Assembly: GCA_963663215.1 (NCBI GenBank)
Contig: OY760140.1
Span: forward strand, 1,860,001 to 1,924,000
Direction: 5' to 3'
Source: BJGV01 sp003230615
Lineage (GTDB): Bacteria > Pseudomonadota > Gammaproteobacteria > Burkholderiales > Nitrosomonadaceae
DNA length: 64,000 nucleotides
Position numbers and translations under genes: made by a program. Below are positions 37,522 through 46,410 of the stretch, one piece after another. The notes beneath the pieces are model-generated. The model did no database searches and was not told the DNA's origin. It saw only the letters and a list, made by a program, of their open reading frames with translations. The stretch's first letter is position 1; each line of letters starts with the position of its first letter.

Positions 37522-37965
37522 ATGTCTTCCGGGCCGAGTTTGAAAATCCGCGCCCTCGATTATTTGGCACGGCGTGAGCACTCCAGGCTGGAGTTGGAAA
37601 AAAAACTTACGCCTTATGCCCCAACTCTTGAAGAGCTATCCTTTGTGTTGGATTCATTGGAGCAGTGCGGCCTTTTGTCGGCTGGCCGTATGGTCGAGCA
37701 GGTGATCCACGTTCGCAGGAGTAAATTTGGTAGTCGCCGCATTGTGCACGAGTTGCAGCAGAAAGGCATTGATGAAGATTTAATTGCTGCCGCGTTGCCC
37801 CACCTTAAGGAAACTGAGCTTGAAACAGCTCGCACGGTATGGAGGAAAAAATTTGGCGCAATGCCTATTAATGCAAAAGAACGAGCGAAACAAATACGAT
37901 TTTTGATGAGCCGGGGTTTTACGCCAGAGATAATAAGACAAGTATTACAGTCTCAGGATGAGTAG
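37522..37965 (+). CDS. recX: RecA regulator RecX
   Basis: RecX binds RecA filaments and limits recombination. The 147-residue product shows the repeated three-helix modules: ALDYLARREHSRLELEKKL, LSAGRMVEQVIHVRRSKFG and RQIRFLMSRGFTPEIIRQVL. It lies directly after recA and before alaS, the recA-recX-alaS order typical of proteobacteria. Confidence 0.95.
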   Translation: MSSGPSLKIRALDYLARREHSRLELEKKLTPYAPTLEELSFVLDSLEQCGLLSAGRMVEQVIHVRRSKFGSRRIVHELQQKGIDEDLIAAALPHLKETELETARTVWRKKFGAMPINAKERAKQIRFLMSRGFTPEIIRQVLQSQDE

Positions 37966-38005
37966 AGCGGCTGGGCTCATGTTTTTTTGTTTCAAATAAA
38001 TAGAT

Positions 38006-40948
38006 ATGAAAAGTGGCGAAATAAGACAAAAGTTTTTGGAGTTCTTCGCAGCACGTGGACACACAATTGTGGCCTCAAGCCCTCTTGTTCCAAGCAATGA
38101 CCTTACTTTGTTGTTTACCAATGCGGGTATGGTGCAGTTCAAGGACGTATTTCTTGGCCAGGACAAGCGTCCTTATATGCGCGCAGTAAGTGCACAATGC
38201 TGTGTGCGGGCAGGAGGCAAACATAACGACCTCGAGAATGTAGGCTATACCGCGCGTCATCACACATTTTTCGAGATGCTGGGAAATTTTAGTTTTGGAG
38301 ATTATTTTAAGAAGGAAGCTATCCAGCTCGCATGGGAGTTTCTTACCGTCACACTGAAGATTCCACAGGAAAAGTTATGGGTGACAGTCCATGCTGAAGA
38401 CAATGAATCAGCCGATATTTGGCTCAACGAAGTAGGCATTGTTTCTTCACAGTTGGTACGCATAGCCACTATGGATAATTTCTGGCAGATGGGAGACACG
38501 GGTCCTTGTGGTCCTTGTTCTGAAATTTTTTACGACCATGGACCAGAATTTTCGGGTGGTCCGCCGGGCACACCAGAGAATGGTGGCGATCGCTACGTCG
38601 AAATCTGGAACCTAGTGTTCATGCAACACAATCGAGACGGTTCGGGTAAACTCTATCCGTTGCCTAGTCCATCTGTAGATACTGGCATGGGATTAGAGCG
38701 CATTTCTGCTGTAATACAACACGTGCATTCCAATTACGAGATTGATTTATTCCAAAGCCTTATTCGTAAAGCAGCTAAAGTAACCAATACTAGCGATCTT
38801 ACTAAAAGCTCACTTAAGGTGATCGCTGATCACATTCGCGCATGTTCCTTTCTAATCACTGATGGCGTGATTCCTGATAATGAAGGGCGCGGGTATGTGC
38901 TTCGCCGCATTATTCGTCGTGCTATCCGGCATGGTTATCAACTAGGACAGAAGAAGCCGTTTTTTTATTTGTTGGTGGATGATCTTGTAAATGTAATGGG
39001 ACAGGCCTACCCAGAGTTAGTTAAGGCCAAAACACGAGTAAAGTCCGTATTGAAACAAGAGGAGGAGCGCTTCAGGGAAACGTTAGAAAGCGGCATGCAG
39101 CTTTTTGAAACAATGGTTCGGCTAGGACACCGTGGCAATAATTTCATACAAAAAAAACTTAATTCGAATAAACCTTTTACCCTTGTTAATAGATCAGGAA
39201 CAAAAGAAGCTCAGTTTGATGGCATATTTCATCAAGAAGAAGTTGCTATTGTAGTACAAACAAAAAGATTCTCTGAATTGAGCGAAGTATCTAAATTTAC
39301 AGAGGAGTTTATAAATGGCGTTAATGAATATAGCCGGGAGAAAAATGAATCAACTTATGGAGTTGCGATAATAATAGTTGGTAATACATACGTGCCCGAG
39401 AAAACAGGCTTATTTAAAATAAATAATCGGACATATAGAAGCGAAATATATTTTTGTTATCTAAAAGAAGATTTAATTCCTGTTGCTGGTCAAGATGTTT
39501 TTAAATTATATGATACCTTTGGTTTTCCTAAGGATTTAACAATAGACTTATGCCGTGAAAGAGGAATTCCATATACTAAAGAAACTAAAAAAGAATTTAA
39601 TAGGGAAATGGAGAAGCAGCGCGCACGAGCACGGGGGGCAAGTAAATTTACTATGCAGAGTGGGATGGAATACGACGGGCGTGCGACGCAGTTTCATGGT
39701 TATGAGGGCCTACAACACGAAGGTCAGGTTCTTGCTATTTATAAAGAGGGTAATCGGGTAGATTCCATCGAGGCCGGGGATGAAGCGGTAATCGTACTAG
39801 ATCACACACCGTTTTACGCTGAGTCGGGCGGGCAGGTAGGAGATCGTGGTGTGTTGCTGTCTGACGGGGGGGCATTCACTGTTGCGGAAACACAAAAAAT
39901 TCAGGTAGATGTATTTGGGCACAGGGGGCAACAAAAAAGCGGGAGATTAGTTCTAAACAACAAGGTTTCGGCAAAAGTTGATCAAGTTGCGCGAGCACGT
40001 ACTGAACGCAATCACTCTGTTACTCACTTAATGCATAAGGCTTTACGAGAGGTGCTCGGCGATCATGTGGAGCAGAAAGGGTCGCTAGTTGATGCTGATA
40101 AGACGCGTTTTGATTTTGTCCATAATTTACCGATGACGGAAGCAGAAATAAATAAAGTAGAGGCCATGGTTAATGCTGAAATTTTTACCAATACTGCTAC
40201 CAAGGCGCGTGTAATGAAAATGGAAGATGCACAAAAAACTGGTGCAGTAATGCTGTTTGGTGAGAAGTATGGTGAAGAAGTTCGCGTATTGGAGATAGGT
40301 TCTTCACGAGAGTTATGTGGTGGAACACATGTTAATCACACAGGCGATATTGGATTATTTAAGGTTCGTTTTCAAAGTGGGATAGCCGCAGGTATACGTA
40401 GAATAGAGGCAGTCACAGGGGAAGCGGCACTAGAGTACGTACAACAAAACGAAATACAGTTGCTAGAAATTGCCAAAGCTTTAAAAACTCAGCCAGAAGA
40501 GGCAACACAAAAGATCTTTCAGATAACTGACAATGTCAGGAGACTAGAAAAAAACTTATCACGGTTACAGTTAAAACTTGCCAGTTCACAAGCCGACAAT
40601 CTTATCAATCAAGCACGGGAAATAAAGGGCGTTAAAGTGCTGGCGGCTAGCTTGGAAGGTGTGGACGCTAAGACCATGCGCGAAACTTTAGATAGATTTA
40701 AAAACAAGTTGAAATCTTGCATTGTAGTGCTTGGTGCAGAAGAGACTGGCAAGGTCACGTTGATTGCAGGTGTTACGCCTGATCTGACAGAAAAAGTAAA
40801 AGCAGGTGAGCTGGTTAATTTTGTTGCTTTGCAAGTTGGAGGAAAAGGTGGTGGGCGCCCTGATATTGCTCAAGCAGGAGGCAATCAGCCCGACAATTTA
40901 CCTACAGCGCTGAACAGTGTTGCAGATTGGGTTGCACGAAAATTGTAA
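38006..40948 (+). CDS. alaS: alanyl-tRNA synthetase with an inserted nuclease-like domain
   Basis: AlaRS charges tRNA-Ala and edits mischarged Ser/Gly. The product has 980 residues; relatives have about 875. Class II catalytic motifs are intact (TNAGMVQFKDVF, NFWQMGDTGPCGPCSEI, GMGLERISAV). The editing site is complete (His670, His674 in HSVTHLMH; Cys771, His775 in CGGTH), and the C-terminal DHHA1 glycine-rich GGKGGGRPDIAQAGG is present. The extra length lies at residues about 374-490, within the helical tRNA-recognition region just before the conserved VFKLYDTFGFP. The frame is open throughout, so the enzyme should be made and must be functional, as no second alaS is seen here. Whether the insertion is active is unknown. 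Confidence 0.96.
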   Translation: MKSGEIRQKFLEFFAARGHTIVASSPLVPSNDLTLLFTNAGMVQFKDVFLGQDKRPYMRAVSAQCCVRAGGKHNDLENVGYTARHHTFFEMLGNFSFGDYFKKEAIQLAWEFLTVTLKIPQEKLWVTVHAEDNESADIWLNEVGIVSSQLVRIATMDNFWQMGDTGPCGPCSEIFYDHGPEFSGGPPGTPENGGDRYVEIWNLVFMQHNRDGSGKLYPLPSPSVDTGMGLERISAVIQHVHSNYEIDLFQSLIRKAAKVTNTSDLTKSSLKVIADHIRACSFLITDGVIPDNEGRGYVLRRIIRRAIRHGYQLGQKKPFFYLLVDDLVNVMGQAYPELVKAKTRVKSVLKQEEERFRETLESGMQLFETMVRLGHRGNNFIQKKLNSNKPFTLVNRSGTKEAQFDGIFHQEEVAIVVQTKRFSELSEVSKFTEEFINGVNEYSREKNESTYGVAIIIVGNTYVPEKTGLFKINNRTYRSEIYFCYLKEDLIPVAGQDVFKLYDTFGFPKDLTIDLCRERGIPYTKETKKEFNREMEKQRARARGASKFTMQSGMEYDGRATQFHGYEGLQHEGQVLAIYKEGNRVDSIEAGDEAVIVLDHTPFYAESGGQVGDRGVLLSDGGAFTVAETQKIQVDVFGHRGQQKSGRLVLNNKVSAKVDQVARARTERNHSVTHLMHKALREVLGDHVEQKGSLVDADKTRFDFVHNLPMTEAEINKVEAMVNAEIFTNTATKARVMKMEDAQKTGAVMLFGEKYGEEVRVLEIGSSRELCGGTHVNHTGDIGLFKVRFQSGIAAGIRRIEAVTGEAALEYVQQNEIQLLEIAKALKTQPEEATQKIFQITDNVRRLEKNLSRLQLKLASSQADNLINQAREIKGVKVLAASLEGVDAKTMRETLDRFKNKLKSCIVVLGAEETGKVTLIAGVTPDLTEKVKAGELVNFVALQVGGKGGGRPDIAQAGGNQPDNLPTALNSVADWVARKL
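39122..39478 (+). other. Mrr-like PD-(D/E)XK domain inserted in AlaRS
   Basis: This segment encodes residues about 374-490 of AlaRS. It has no counterpart in the family and gives the alpha-beta order helix, QFDGIFHQ, strand VAIVVQTKRF, helix SKFTEEFINGVNEYS, strand YGVAIIIV, then NRTYRSEIYFCYL. Asp405 and Gln418-x-Lys420 match the D-(x)n-QxK variant of the PD-(D/E)XK nuclease fold found in Mrr-type enzymes, followed by the basic residue that Mrr motifs also have. G+C is about one third in the lines I counted, against about half in the synthetase 5' part, which points to transfer. It is not an intein: there is no Cys/Ser splice start or HN-Cys end. Confidence 0.6.
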
Positions 40949-40989
40949 CAGGCTTGTTTTTTAATTACTATTCCTTATATACCTAACTT

Positions 40990-41940
40990 ATGACAGCTAA
41001 ACATTCTCGCCTAATAATTCTTGGTTCCGGGCCCGCCGGTTATACCGCAGCTGTTTATGCTGCTCGTGCCAATTTGAACCCCATAGTTATTACCGGGATG
41101 GCTCAGGGTGGCCAGTTAATGACCACTACCGATGTGGATAATTGGCCAGCAGATGCAATGGGCGTACAGGGCCCAGAGTTGATGGAGCGCTTCCAGAAAC
41201 ACGCGGAGCGTTTTAATACAGAGGTAATTTTCGATCATATTCATACCGCCAAGCTTGGTGACAAACCCATTACCATGATCGGTGATCAGGGAACCTATAC
41301 CAGTGATGCGATCGTTATTGCAACTGGTGCATCTGCCCAATATCTGGGGCTACCCTCAGAAGAGGAGTTTATGGGTAAGGGGGTATCTGCCTGTGCAACT
41401 TGTGATGGTTTTTTTTTCAAGGGACAGGATGTGGCGGTTGTAGGCGGAGGAAACACAGCAGTTGAAGAGGCGCTGTATCTATCTAACATTGCGCGCCAGG
41501 TTACTTTCGTACATCGGCGAGATAAATTCCGCGCGGAAAAAATCCTGATAGATAAGCTAATGGATAGGGTAAAAAAAGGTAACGTAAAGCTAGAACTTAA
41601 TCATGTTCTGGAAGAAGTGCTTGGTGATAAATACGGTGTAGCCGGTATGCGCATCAAGAGTACCCAAGATGATTCTACTAAAACTTTGGAGTTACAAGGA
41701 GTGTTTATTGCTATTGGTCACAAGCCGAACACCGATCTTTTTCAGGAGCAACTTGAAATGAATAATGGCTACATCATTACTCAAGGAGGCAATCAGGGTA
41801 ACGCAACCGCTACCAGCACACCCGGTGTATTTGCAGCGGGCGATGTGCAGGATCACATTTATCGTCAAGCAGTGACCAGCGCAAGTACTGGCTGTATGGC
41901 AGCACTAGATGCAGAAAAATATCTTGATGATTTAAGCTGA
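40990..41940 (+). CDS. trxB: thioredoxin reductase
   Basis: TrxB reduces thioredoxin with NADPH and FAD. The 316-residue product has FAD motif ILGSGPAGYTAAVYAARAN, the redox-active CATC in GVSACATCDGFFF, NADPH motif VVGGGNTAVEEALYLS and the FAD-closing GVFAAGDVQDHIYRQAVTSA. Length is standard for the low-molecular-weight type. It follows alaS by 41 nt. Confidence 0.97.
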   Translation: MTAKHSRLIILGSGPAGYTAAVYAARANLNPIVITGMAQGGQLMTTTDVDNWPADAMGVQGPELMERFQKHAERFNTEVIFDHIHTAKLGDKPITMIGDQGTYTSDAIVIATGASAQYLGLPSEEEFMGKGVSACATCDGFFFKGQDVAVVGGGNTAVEEALYLSNIARQVTFVHRRDKFRAEKILIDKLMDRVKKGNVKLELNHVLEEVLGDKYGVAGMRIKSTQDDSTKTLELQGVFIAIGHKPNTDLFQEQLEMNNGYIITQGGNQGNATATSTPGVFAAGDVQDHIYRQAVTSASTGCMAALDAEKYLDDLS

Positions 41941-41962
41941 ACGAACCTGATTGAGGTTTCGT

Positions 41963-42529
41963 ATGAAATCGCGCGACAGTGTGCCTGCAAGTAGTGATGA
42001 TGAAGCTTCGTTATTCAGAGATGCGGTTCGGGACGTAAAACCATTGGTTGTGCCTGACAAGGTGGTCCATTCTCGCAAGCTTCCACGGCCCATTAAACAT
42101 GTCCCACATGACAAGGCATCAACACCAGACGATTCTTTCTCCGGTCGCACGCTCCCAGAAATGGAGGCAGGTGACGAACAGTCATTTTTGACTCCCGGAG
42201 TGTCGCGCAAGACTTTAAAGCAACTTCGACGCGGCCATTGGAAGATTAATGATCAGCTTGACCTACACGGATTTACTCGCGACGAAGCACGGTGGGAGCT
42301 GGGGGCATTCCTTAATACCTGCAGCAAGAGAGGTTTTCGCTGCGTGCGAGTAATACATGGTAAAGGGCTAAACTCAAAAAATAATGAACCAATATTAAAG
42401 ACCATGGTCTGGGACTGGCTTACACAGCATAATTACGTTCTAGCTTTTTTTCAGGCAAATGTAGCTGATGGTGGTAGTGGAGCGGTATTAGTATTACTCA
42501 AAACATCTATGTCGAAGAAAGTAAAATAA
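41963..42529 (+). CDS. Smr-domain protein (DNA/RNA nicking family)
   Basis: This small MutS-related (Smr) domain protein resembles SmrA/YdaL of other Gram-negatives. The 188-residue product has a charged, probably unstructured N-terminal half and a C-terminal Smr domain with LDLHGFTRDEARWELGAFL (the LDLHG motif), RVIHGKGLNSKN (the HGKG motif) and GGSGAVLVLLK. I choose the ATG at 41963, preceded by TGAGG; a TTG at 41951 is also in frame. Smr domains cut or bind nucleic acid; the substrate here is unknown. Confidence 0.9.
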   Translation: MKSRDSVPASSDDEASLFRDAVRDVKPLVVPDKVVHSRKLPRPIKHVPHDKASTPDDSFSGRTLPEMEAGDEQSFLTPGVSRKTLKQLRRGHWKINDQLDLHGFTRDEARWELGAFLNTCSKRGFRCVRVIHGKGLNSKNNEPILKTMVWDWLTQHNYVLAFFQANVADGGSGAVLVLLKTSMSKKVK

Positions 42530-42664
42530 AAACACGTCAGTATGTACCTAGTCAGGTTTGGCAAAAAGAGCTTTCTGAATTATTGTTGCCGTTGCAGTTT
42601 AGTAGAAAATACAGTACTTAGTTTTTGATTTGAATTCAAAAGCTACTCGTTTATAAATCGAGCT

Positions 42665-43198
42665 TTACAACTCCTGCAGTTTTTTTAAGTCTTCTATTAC
42701 CTCGATTGAATTACGTGACGCGCTGGCCGACAAATAAATTTTTGCAATTTTTCCTTTTGGATCGATTAGAAAGGTATTACGCTTGGCAAATTTGACGATA
42801 CCTAGATTTAATAGAGAACCATATTGAGCGGCAGTCTCACCATTGTTATCAGCAAGAAGCGGAAAAGGAAGATTGTATTTCTTGGCGAAATTAGCATGGC
42901 TCGTTGTATCGTCCACGCTTACACCAACCACATTTGCGTCCAGCGCTGTTAGCTTGTGGAGATCATCGCGGAATTTGCATGCTTGCTCCGTACAACCGGG
43001 TGTGTCGTCCTTAGGGTAAAAGTATAGAGCCAACCATTTGCCACGAAAGTCTTCCAACGTGTGGACCTTGCCCTTCTGGTCGGGTAGCTTGAAATCTGGT
43101 GCAGGCTGCCCCACCTTAGGGGCATCGGCACGTGCTATATGGCTCCAGGAAAACATAATCGCTCCTATCAGTGTTGCAGTTATTGCCAGATACTTCAT
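42665..43198 (-). CDS. periplasmic peroxiredoxin, BCP/PrxQ type
   Basis: This thiol peroxidase has an N-terminal signal peptide (MKYLAITATLIGAIMFSWS then ARA-DA), so it acts in the periplasm, unlike most BCP proteins. The mature domain of about 155 residues carries the peroxidatic Cys in TPGCTEQACKF, with the second Cys five residues later. That spacing is typical of atypical two-Cys PrxQ. It protects against peroxides formed during ammonia oxidation or respiration, by inference. The gene converges with smr and has GGAGG just before its start. Confidence 0.92.
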   Translation of the reverse strand: MKYLAITATLIGAIMFSWSHIARADAPKVGQPAPDFKLPDQKGKVHTLEDFRGKWLALYFYPKDDTPGCTEQACKFRDDLHKLTALDANVVGVSVDDTTSHANFAKKYNLPFPLLADNNGETAAQYGSLLNLGIVKFAKRNTFLIDPKGKIAKIYLSASASRNSIEVIEDLKKLQEL

Positions 43199-43396
43199 GG
43201 CACACCTCCTTTCTGGATCTTGAGCCTACTCTTTAAGCAGAATAGCATGATCAAATTTAAAGTCCTAGAATAGACTAACCAAATTAAGTCTAGCTTACCG
43301 TGTGCAGCAATTTATTGTACACAATTGGGGAGCAGGCGTTCTAATGGACCTGTTCATGTTTTTTCTTCCTAGGGATTATGGCGTAAAATGTTATTA

Positions 43397-43472
43397 GCCT
43401 TGGTAGCTCAGTGGATAGAGCGACCCCCTCCTAAGGGGTAGGCCGCACGTTCGATTCGTGCCCAGGGCGCCA
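43397..43472 (+). tRNA. tRNA-Arg (anticodon CCT)
   Basis: The 76-nt gene folds as a cloverleaf: acceptor GCCTTGG pairs with CCAGGGC, and the anticodon stem ACCCC/GGGGT encloses loop CTCCTAA with anticodon CCT. The T arm is GCACG-TTCGATT-CGTGC, and CCA is encoded. Its 3' half is the integration site of the following island and is repeated at 51993-52043. TAAAAT at 43384-43389 is a possible -10 box. Confidence 0.95.
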
Positions 43473-43481
43473 TTAAAACAA
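43431..43481 (+). repeat. attL: tRNA-Arg 3' end core repeat
   Basis: From CTAAGGGG in the anticodon arm to ATTAAAACAA past the tRNA, this 51-nt segment matches 51993-52043 with three differences, all in the T arm region. Confidence 0.9.
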
Positions 43482-43515
43482 CGCGTTATACTTGTATTAA
43501 GTTTTTTATTTTCTT

Positions 43516-43534
43516 GGGGACACGCTGGGGACAC
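43516..43534 (+). repeat. paired octamers GGGGACAC next to attL
   Basis: GGGGACAC occurs at 43516-43523 and 43527-43534, an 11-nt period, 35 nt from the att repeat. The same pair occurs before the integrase gene. They look like arm-type integrase sites. Confidence 0.6.
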
Positions 43535-43607
43535 GTTCTAAGTTGAATTAGTGTCAGCGCACATTTAGAGGAGATAGCAATGTTTGAAGCATTGTATGGC
43601 TTAGAAT

Positions 43608-44651
43608 TTATCTCAAATATGGAGGTCTCAGCGATATTTCCATATTCATGAGATCAGAAAACCCACTTAAGGCTGCCTCGAACTCCAATTGATGGATGTG
43701 CTGGCTATCTAGAAAGCGCCGCAGCGCGTGCCTAGGTGTCTTGTGAGAATTCAATCCAGGATCACATGTGGTCGAGCTCTTTACATGCATACTGTTGAGC
43801 AAGGGCCATTGCCGCTTGTCCCACCGATTGCATGGATAGCAAAAGTGCCTTGATTCAACCATGAGGTATTTTTTGAGTACAGACTGGTTGTCAATAATTT
43901 CCTTTTCAGCAAGAACTAGATCATTGCTTGGAAAGGTATGGCGGTGTGTGTGAAGTTCAACATCAACCTTCGCGGCAGCAAGGGATCGTAACTCATCAGG
44001 TGTCATCAAATTCAGGATTTTCGAACGCACGATTTTCTCGTATGGTACTTCCAATAGGACACCTAAAGTTTTGCAGATTTTGCATTTCATTTTCTCAGTA
44101 CATTTATGTTCTCCGTAGTTTATGCAATCCTGTATTGCTTTTTCTTTTTGAAAACCGTCAGAAAGATCGATCATCTTGTTTGTACTCCAAGGAACATTTT
44201 TCAATATAAGTTGTTGCTTGTTAGTTTTCCAGAACATGTACTGAACAACTAATCGAAAGACTGGATTGGGTTTCTCGACGTAGTAGGTTGTTACGTAAAC
44301 CGTTGCCGGGTATCCATAACGCTGTAAACATGGAACTGCAAGACGATGAAAGGAATGGAAGCCATCATCTATCGTGATTACGGCAGCATGTTCTGGAAGA
44401 TTACGCGAATAGAGCTTATCAATCGCCTCGTTTAATGGCAACACACGGAAACCGTAGCGTTTAATGGAGGCTAGCCGTTTTTCAAATTTCTTCAGTTCAA
44501 TGAACAATTTTGGCCGAAAATCAGCCTCATCGTAAATCTCAAAGCCATGATAACAAATAATTTTTAAATGATTACGTGTTATCCATTGAGCGAGATGGAA
44601 CAGCCCAACCACCTTACACAAGAAAAATAGGATAAGCTTAATTTTACGCAT
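43608..44651 (-). CDS. polysaccharide deacetylase family protein (NodB-like)
   Basis: The product resembles carbohydrate esterase family 4 enzymes that remove acetyl groups from cell-surface or exported polysaccharides. About 347 residues follow the chosen start at 44651 (MRKIKLILFFLCKVV), an N-terminal hydrophobic anchor. The catalytic motif TIDDGFHS and the metal-binding HTHRHTF are visible; several Cys occur in HKCTEKMKCKICK, unusual for the family. The longer in-frame start at 44705 would run through the preceding gene. An 8-nt overlap with the upstream acetyltransferase-like gene suggests co-translation. Confidence 0.8.
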   Translation of the reverse strand: MRKIKLILFFLCKVVGLFHLAQWITRNHLKIICYHGFEIYDEADFRPKLFIELKKFEKRLASIKRYGFRVLPLNEAIDKLYSRNLPEHAAVITIDDGFHSFHRLAVPCLQRYGYPATVYVTTYYVEKPNPVFRLVVQYMFWKTNKQQLILKNVPWSTNKMIDLSDGFQKEKAIQDCINYGEHKCTEKMKCKICKTLGVLLEVPYEKIVRSKILNLMTPDELRSLAAAKVDVELHTHRHTFPSNDLVLAEKEIIDNQSVLKKYLMVESRHFCYPCNRWDKRQWPLLNSMHVKSSTTCDPGLNSHKTPRHALRRFLDSQHIHQLEFEAALSGFSDLMNMEISLRPPYLR

Positions 44652-45183
44652 AAGTAGTTTTTGAGTTTGCGAGCATAGGACTGGCCCATTTTCGTTCAGC
44701 ACCAAAGCGGCTCTTCAAAAAGAACGACCCTTGGTATTCAAAATTCATTGTTTCGACAGCGTACCGTAAGGATAAATTATTTGTTAGTATAGAAATGTAA
44801 ACGTATTGTGTGCTTTCTTCAGTAAAAGCTTCACTCAACATGTGACTAATAACAGCACGATAGTTGTCTTGGCATCTGAAATCTGGACATGCATAGAGAT
44901 CATAAAAAACAATACTCCCTGGTGGGAGTTGCATAGACTGTTTAATTTCGGTTATACCAAATTCGGTTTGGTGTTTCACCATCCAACCAGAATGTACAAG
45001 ATGCCCATTTTTGCTGATAGTATAAGCAAGCTCTCCACGCTCTAGACGCGCAAGTGCATTACGCAAAAATTCATCACGAATTTGCCATAACTTACCGGGA
45101 TCAAAGGAAAGGAGATCGGAAAGAGAGTTACAGCGAACCCTTTTATCAAAATGGCAGCTTTCAACAAGAGATTTGTCACATCG
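44644..45183 (-). CDS. GNAT-like acetyltransferase, start uncertain
   Basis: The first usable start codon is a TTG at 45066 (140 residues), but the frame stays open to a stop at 45184. The upstream part (SLVESCHFDKRVRCNSLSDL, then FDPGKLWQIRDEFL) reads as real protein with no ATG, GTG or TTG. So either the true start was lost by a small indel near 45180, where ATGTGAC is one base out of frame, or a rare start is used. The core, with VFYDLYACPDFR and the late VYISILTNNLSLRYAVETMNF, resembles a GNAT fold. It sits between two other surface-polysaccharide genes. Confidence 0.5.
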   Translation of the reverse strand, partial: RCDKSLVESCHFDKRVRCNSLSDLLSFDPGKLWQIRDEFLRNALARLERGELAYTISKNGHLVHSGWMVKHQTEFGITEIKQSMQLPPGSIVFYDLYACPDFRCQDNYRAVISHMLSEAFTEESTQYVYISILTNNLSLRYAVETMNFEYQGSFFLKSRFGAERKWASPMLANSKTTYA

Positions 45184-45195
45184 TTAAATACGAGA

Positions 45196-46410
45196 TTAGC
45201 AGTCTATGCTGACCCAGTTCCTTATCTTTTGAATCACAGCAGATGTCCGCACATGGAAAAACATTGCTAGAGTAGATCTCACGTTGACAGGGGTTATCCC
45301 AACTTTAGATGCGTACAATTTTACTCGTAGCGACAGCCCATCGAGCATGTTAGTCTGAATTCGTGCCCATTTAGATCTGTAGATGATGGCTTCTGCCACT
45401 TCGTCGTGCGCATTTGTGAAGCGTTCCTTCCATGTATCTCCTCCTGGAGTAAGGTCGAGCATATTCTTGCCATCATTGAGTAAATGCTCGCTTAACTGCA
45501 TGATGTGAAGCTTTCCTGGAGAGTGTTTTGCATATAATGGCGAGTGAATTAGCATACCGAGATGCACGGTTTTCCCACTTACTAATCCCCAAAAGGCTGC
45601 AATCGGATGTTTGCCTAGGTCTGTAACAGTTACATAAACATTGTTTGGTACATTAGAAAATAGGTCTCTATGAAACTTACGTTTTTGAGGGTCTTCTCGA
45701 AATGGAATTGAGTGATTAATCGCAGCCTGGCGGAAATCATAAAACAAAATTAGTTCATCAAACACACGCTCAAGTTCTACAGGATCTTTTAGGTGCCGAA
45801 ACTCAAGTTTGTCTAGCCTCTTAAGTCGATTAAATCGGCTTTTATTACTTTTCTTGGCAAAAGATATCTTTATTTCATCAGAGCTGATATTCAGTACTGG
45901 GCGACTGTATTTTCGCACGACGACACCACCACTTAAGATACCTAGTGCAGTTTGTAGAGTGCTGCCAAGTGCAGCAGCAGGTAAATATTTGAAGCGTAGT
46001 GTCTTGAAGGTAAAGTGCCGCGTAAGAGCAGCCCATGCAGATGAGAGAAATGGAACATCGTTGCCCGGTAACGCAAGCCACGTATGATATTCTGCTTGGT
46101 GAGCTCCAGCATGAGTAATTACGCCCGTTATTGGATTATGCGCAAGTAGCCAAAGGCCAACGAGATTACCATCCGAATCTTGAGACTGAACAACTACAGG
46201 TTGCCACTGAGATCGGTAGGTTTCGTACCACACGCGCACGAAACTTGGCGCTTGAAAAGCTGTTGCATGTGGGCATGCTTCATGAAGGGTTTGCCAAAGT
46301 ATTAGGAATTTATGATCGTTCAATACTGAATAAGCAGCTTTCTCATTAAATAGATCTACATGTGTAACGCTCATAACCTCTAATCCACTTTGTTCGTTTT
46401 TTGAATCCAA
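45196..46410 (-). CDS. CelD/BcsL-type GNAT acetyltransferase
   Basis: The 404-residue product belongs to the FemAB/CelD-like acetyltransferase group found in exopolysaccharide and cellulose clusters. Signs are the N-terminal WQTLHEACPHATAFQAPSFV, the central KKSNKSRFNRLKRLDKLEFR, and the C-terminal IAAFWGLVSGKTVHLGMLIH followed by MLDLTPGGDTWKERF. It is cytoplasmic. With the two downstream genes it forms a three-gene unit for adding and removing acyl groups on a surface glycan; the actual glycan is not known. Confidence 0.8.
   Translation of the reverse strand: MDSKNEQSGLEVMSVTHVDLFNEKAAYSVLNDHKFLILWQTLHEACPHATAFQAPSFVRVWYETYRSQWQPVVVQSQDSDGNLVGLWLLAHNPITGVITHAGAHQAEYHTWLALPGNDVPFLSSAWAALTRHFTFKTLRFKYLPAAALGSTLQTALGILSGGVVVRKYSRPVLNISSDEIKISFAKKSNKSRFNRLKRLDKLEFRHLKDPVELERVFDELILFYDFRQAAINHSIPFREDPQKRKFHRDLFSNVPNNVYVTVTDLGKHPIAAFWGLVSGKTVHLGMLIHSPLYAKHSPGKLHIMQLSEHLLNDGKNMLDLTPGGDTWKERFTNAHDEVAEAIIYRSKWARIQTNMLDGLSLRVKLYASKVGITPVNVRSTLAMFFHVRTSAVIQKIRNWVSIDC

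Noticed and set aside
39122..39478. Intein in AlaRS
   Set aside because: No N-terminal Cys/Ser block A, no C-terminal His-Asn, and too short; the inserted domain reads as nuclease-like instead.
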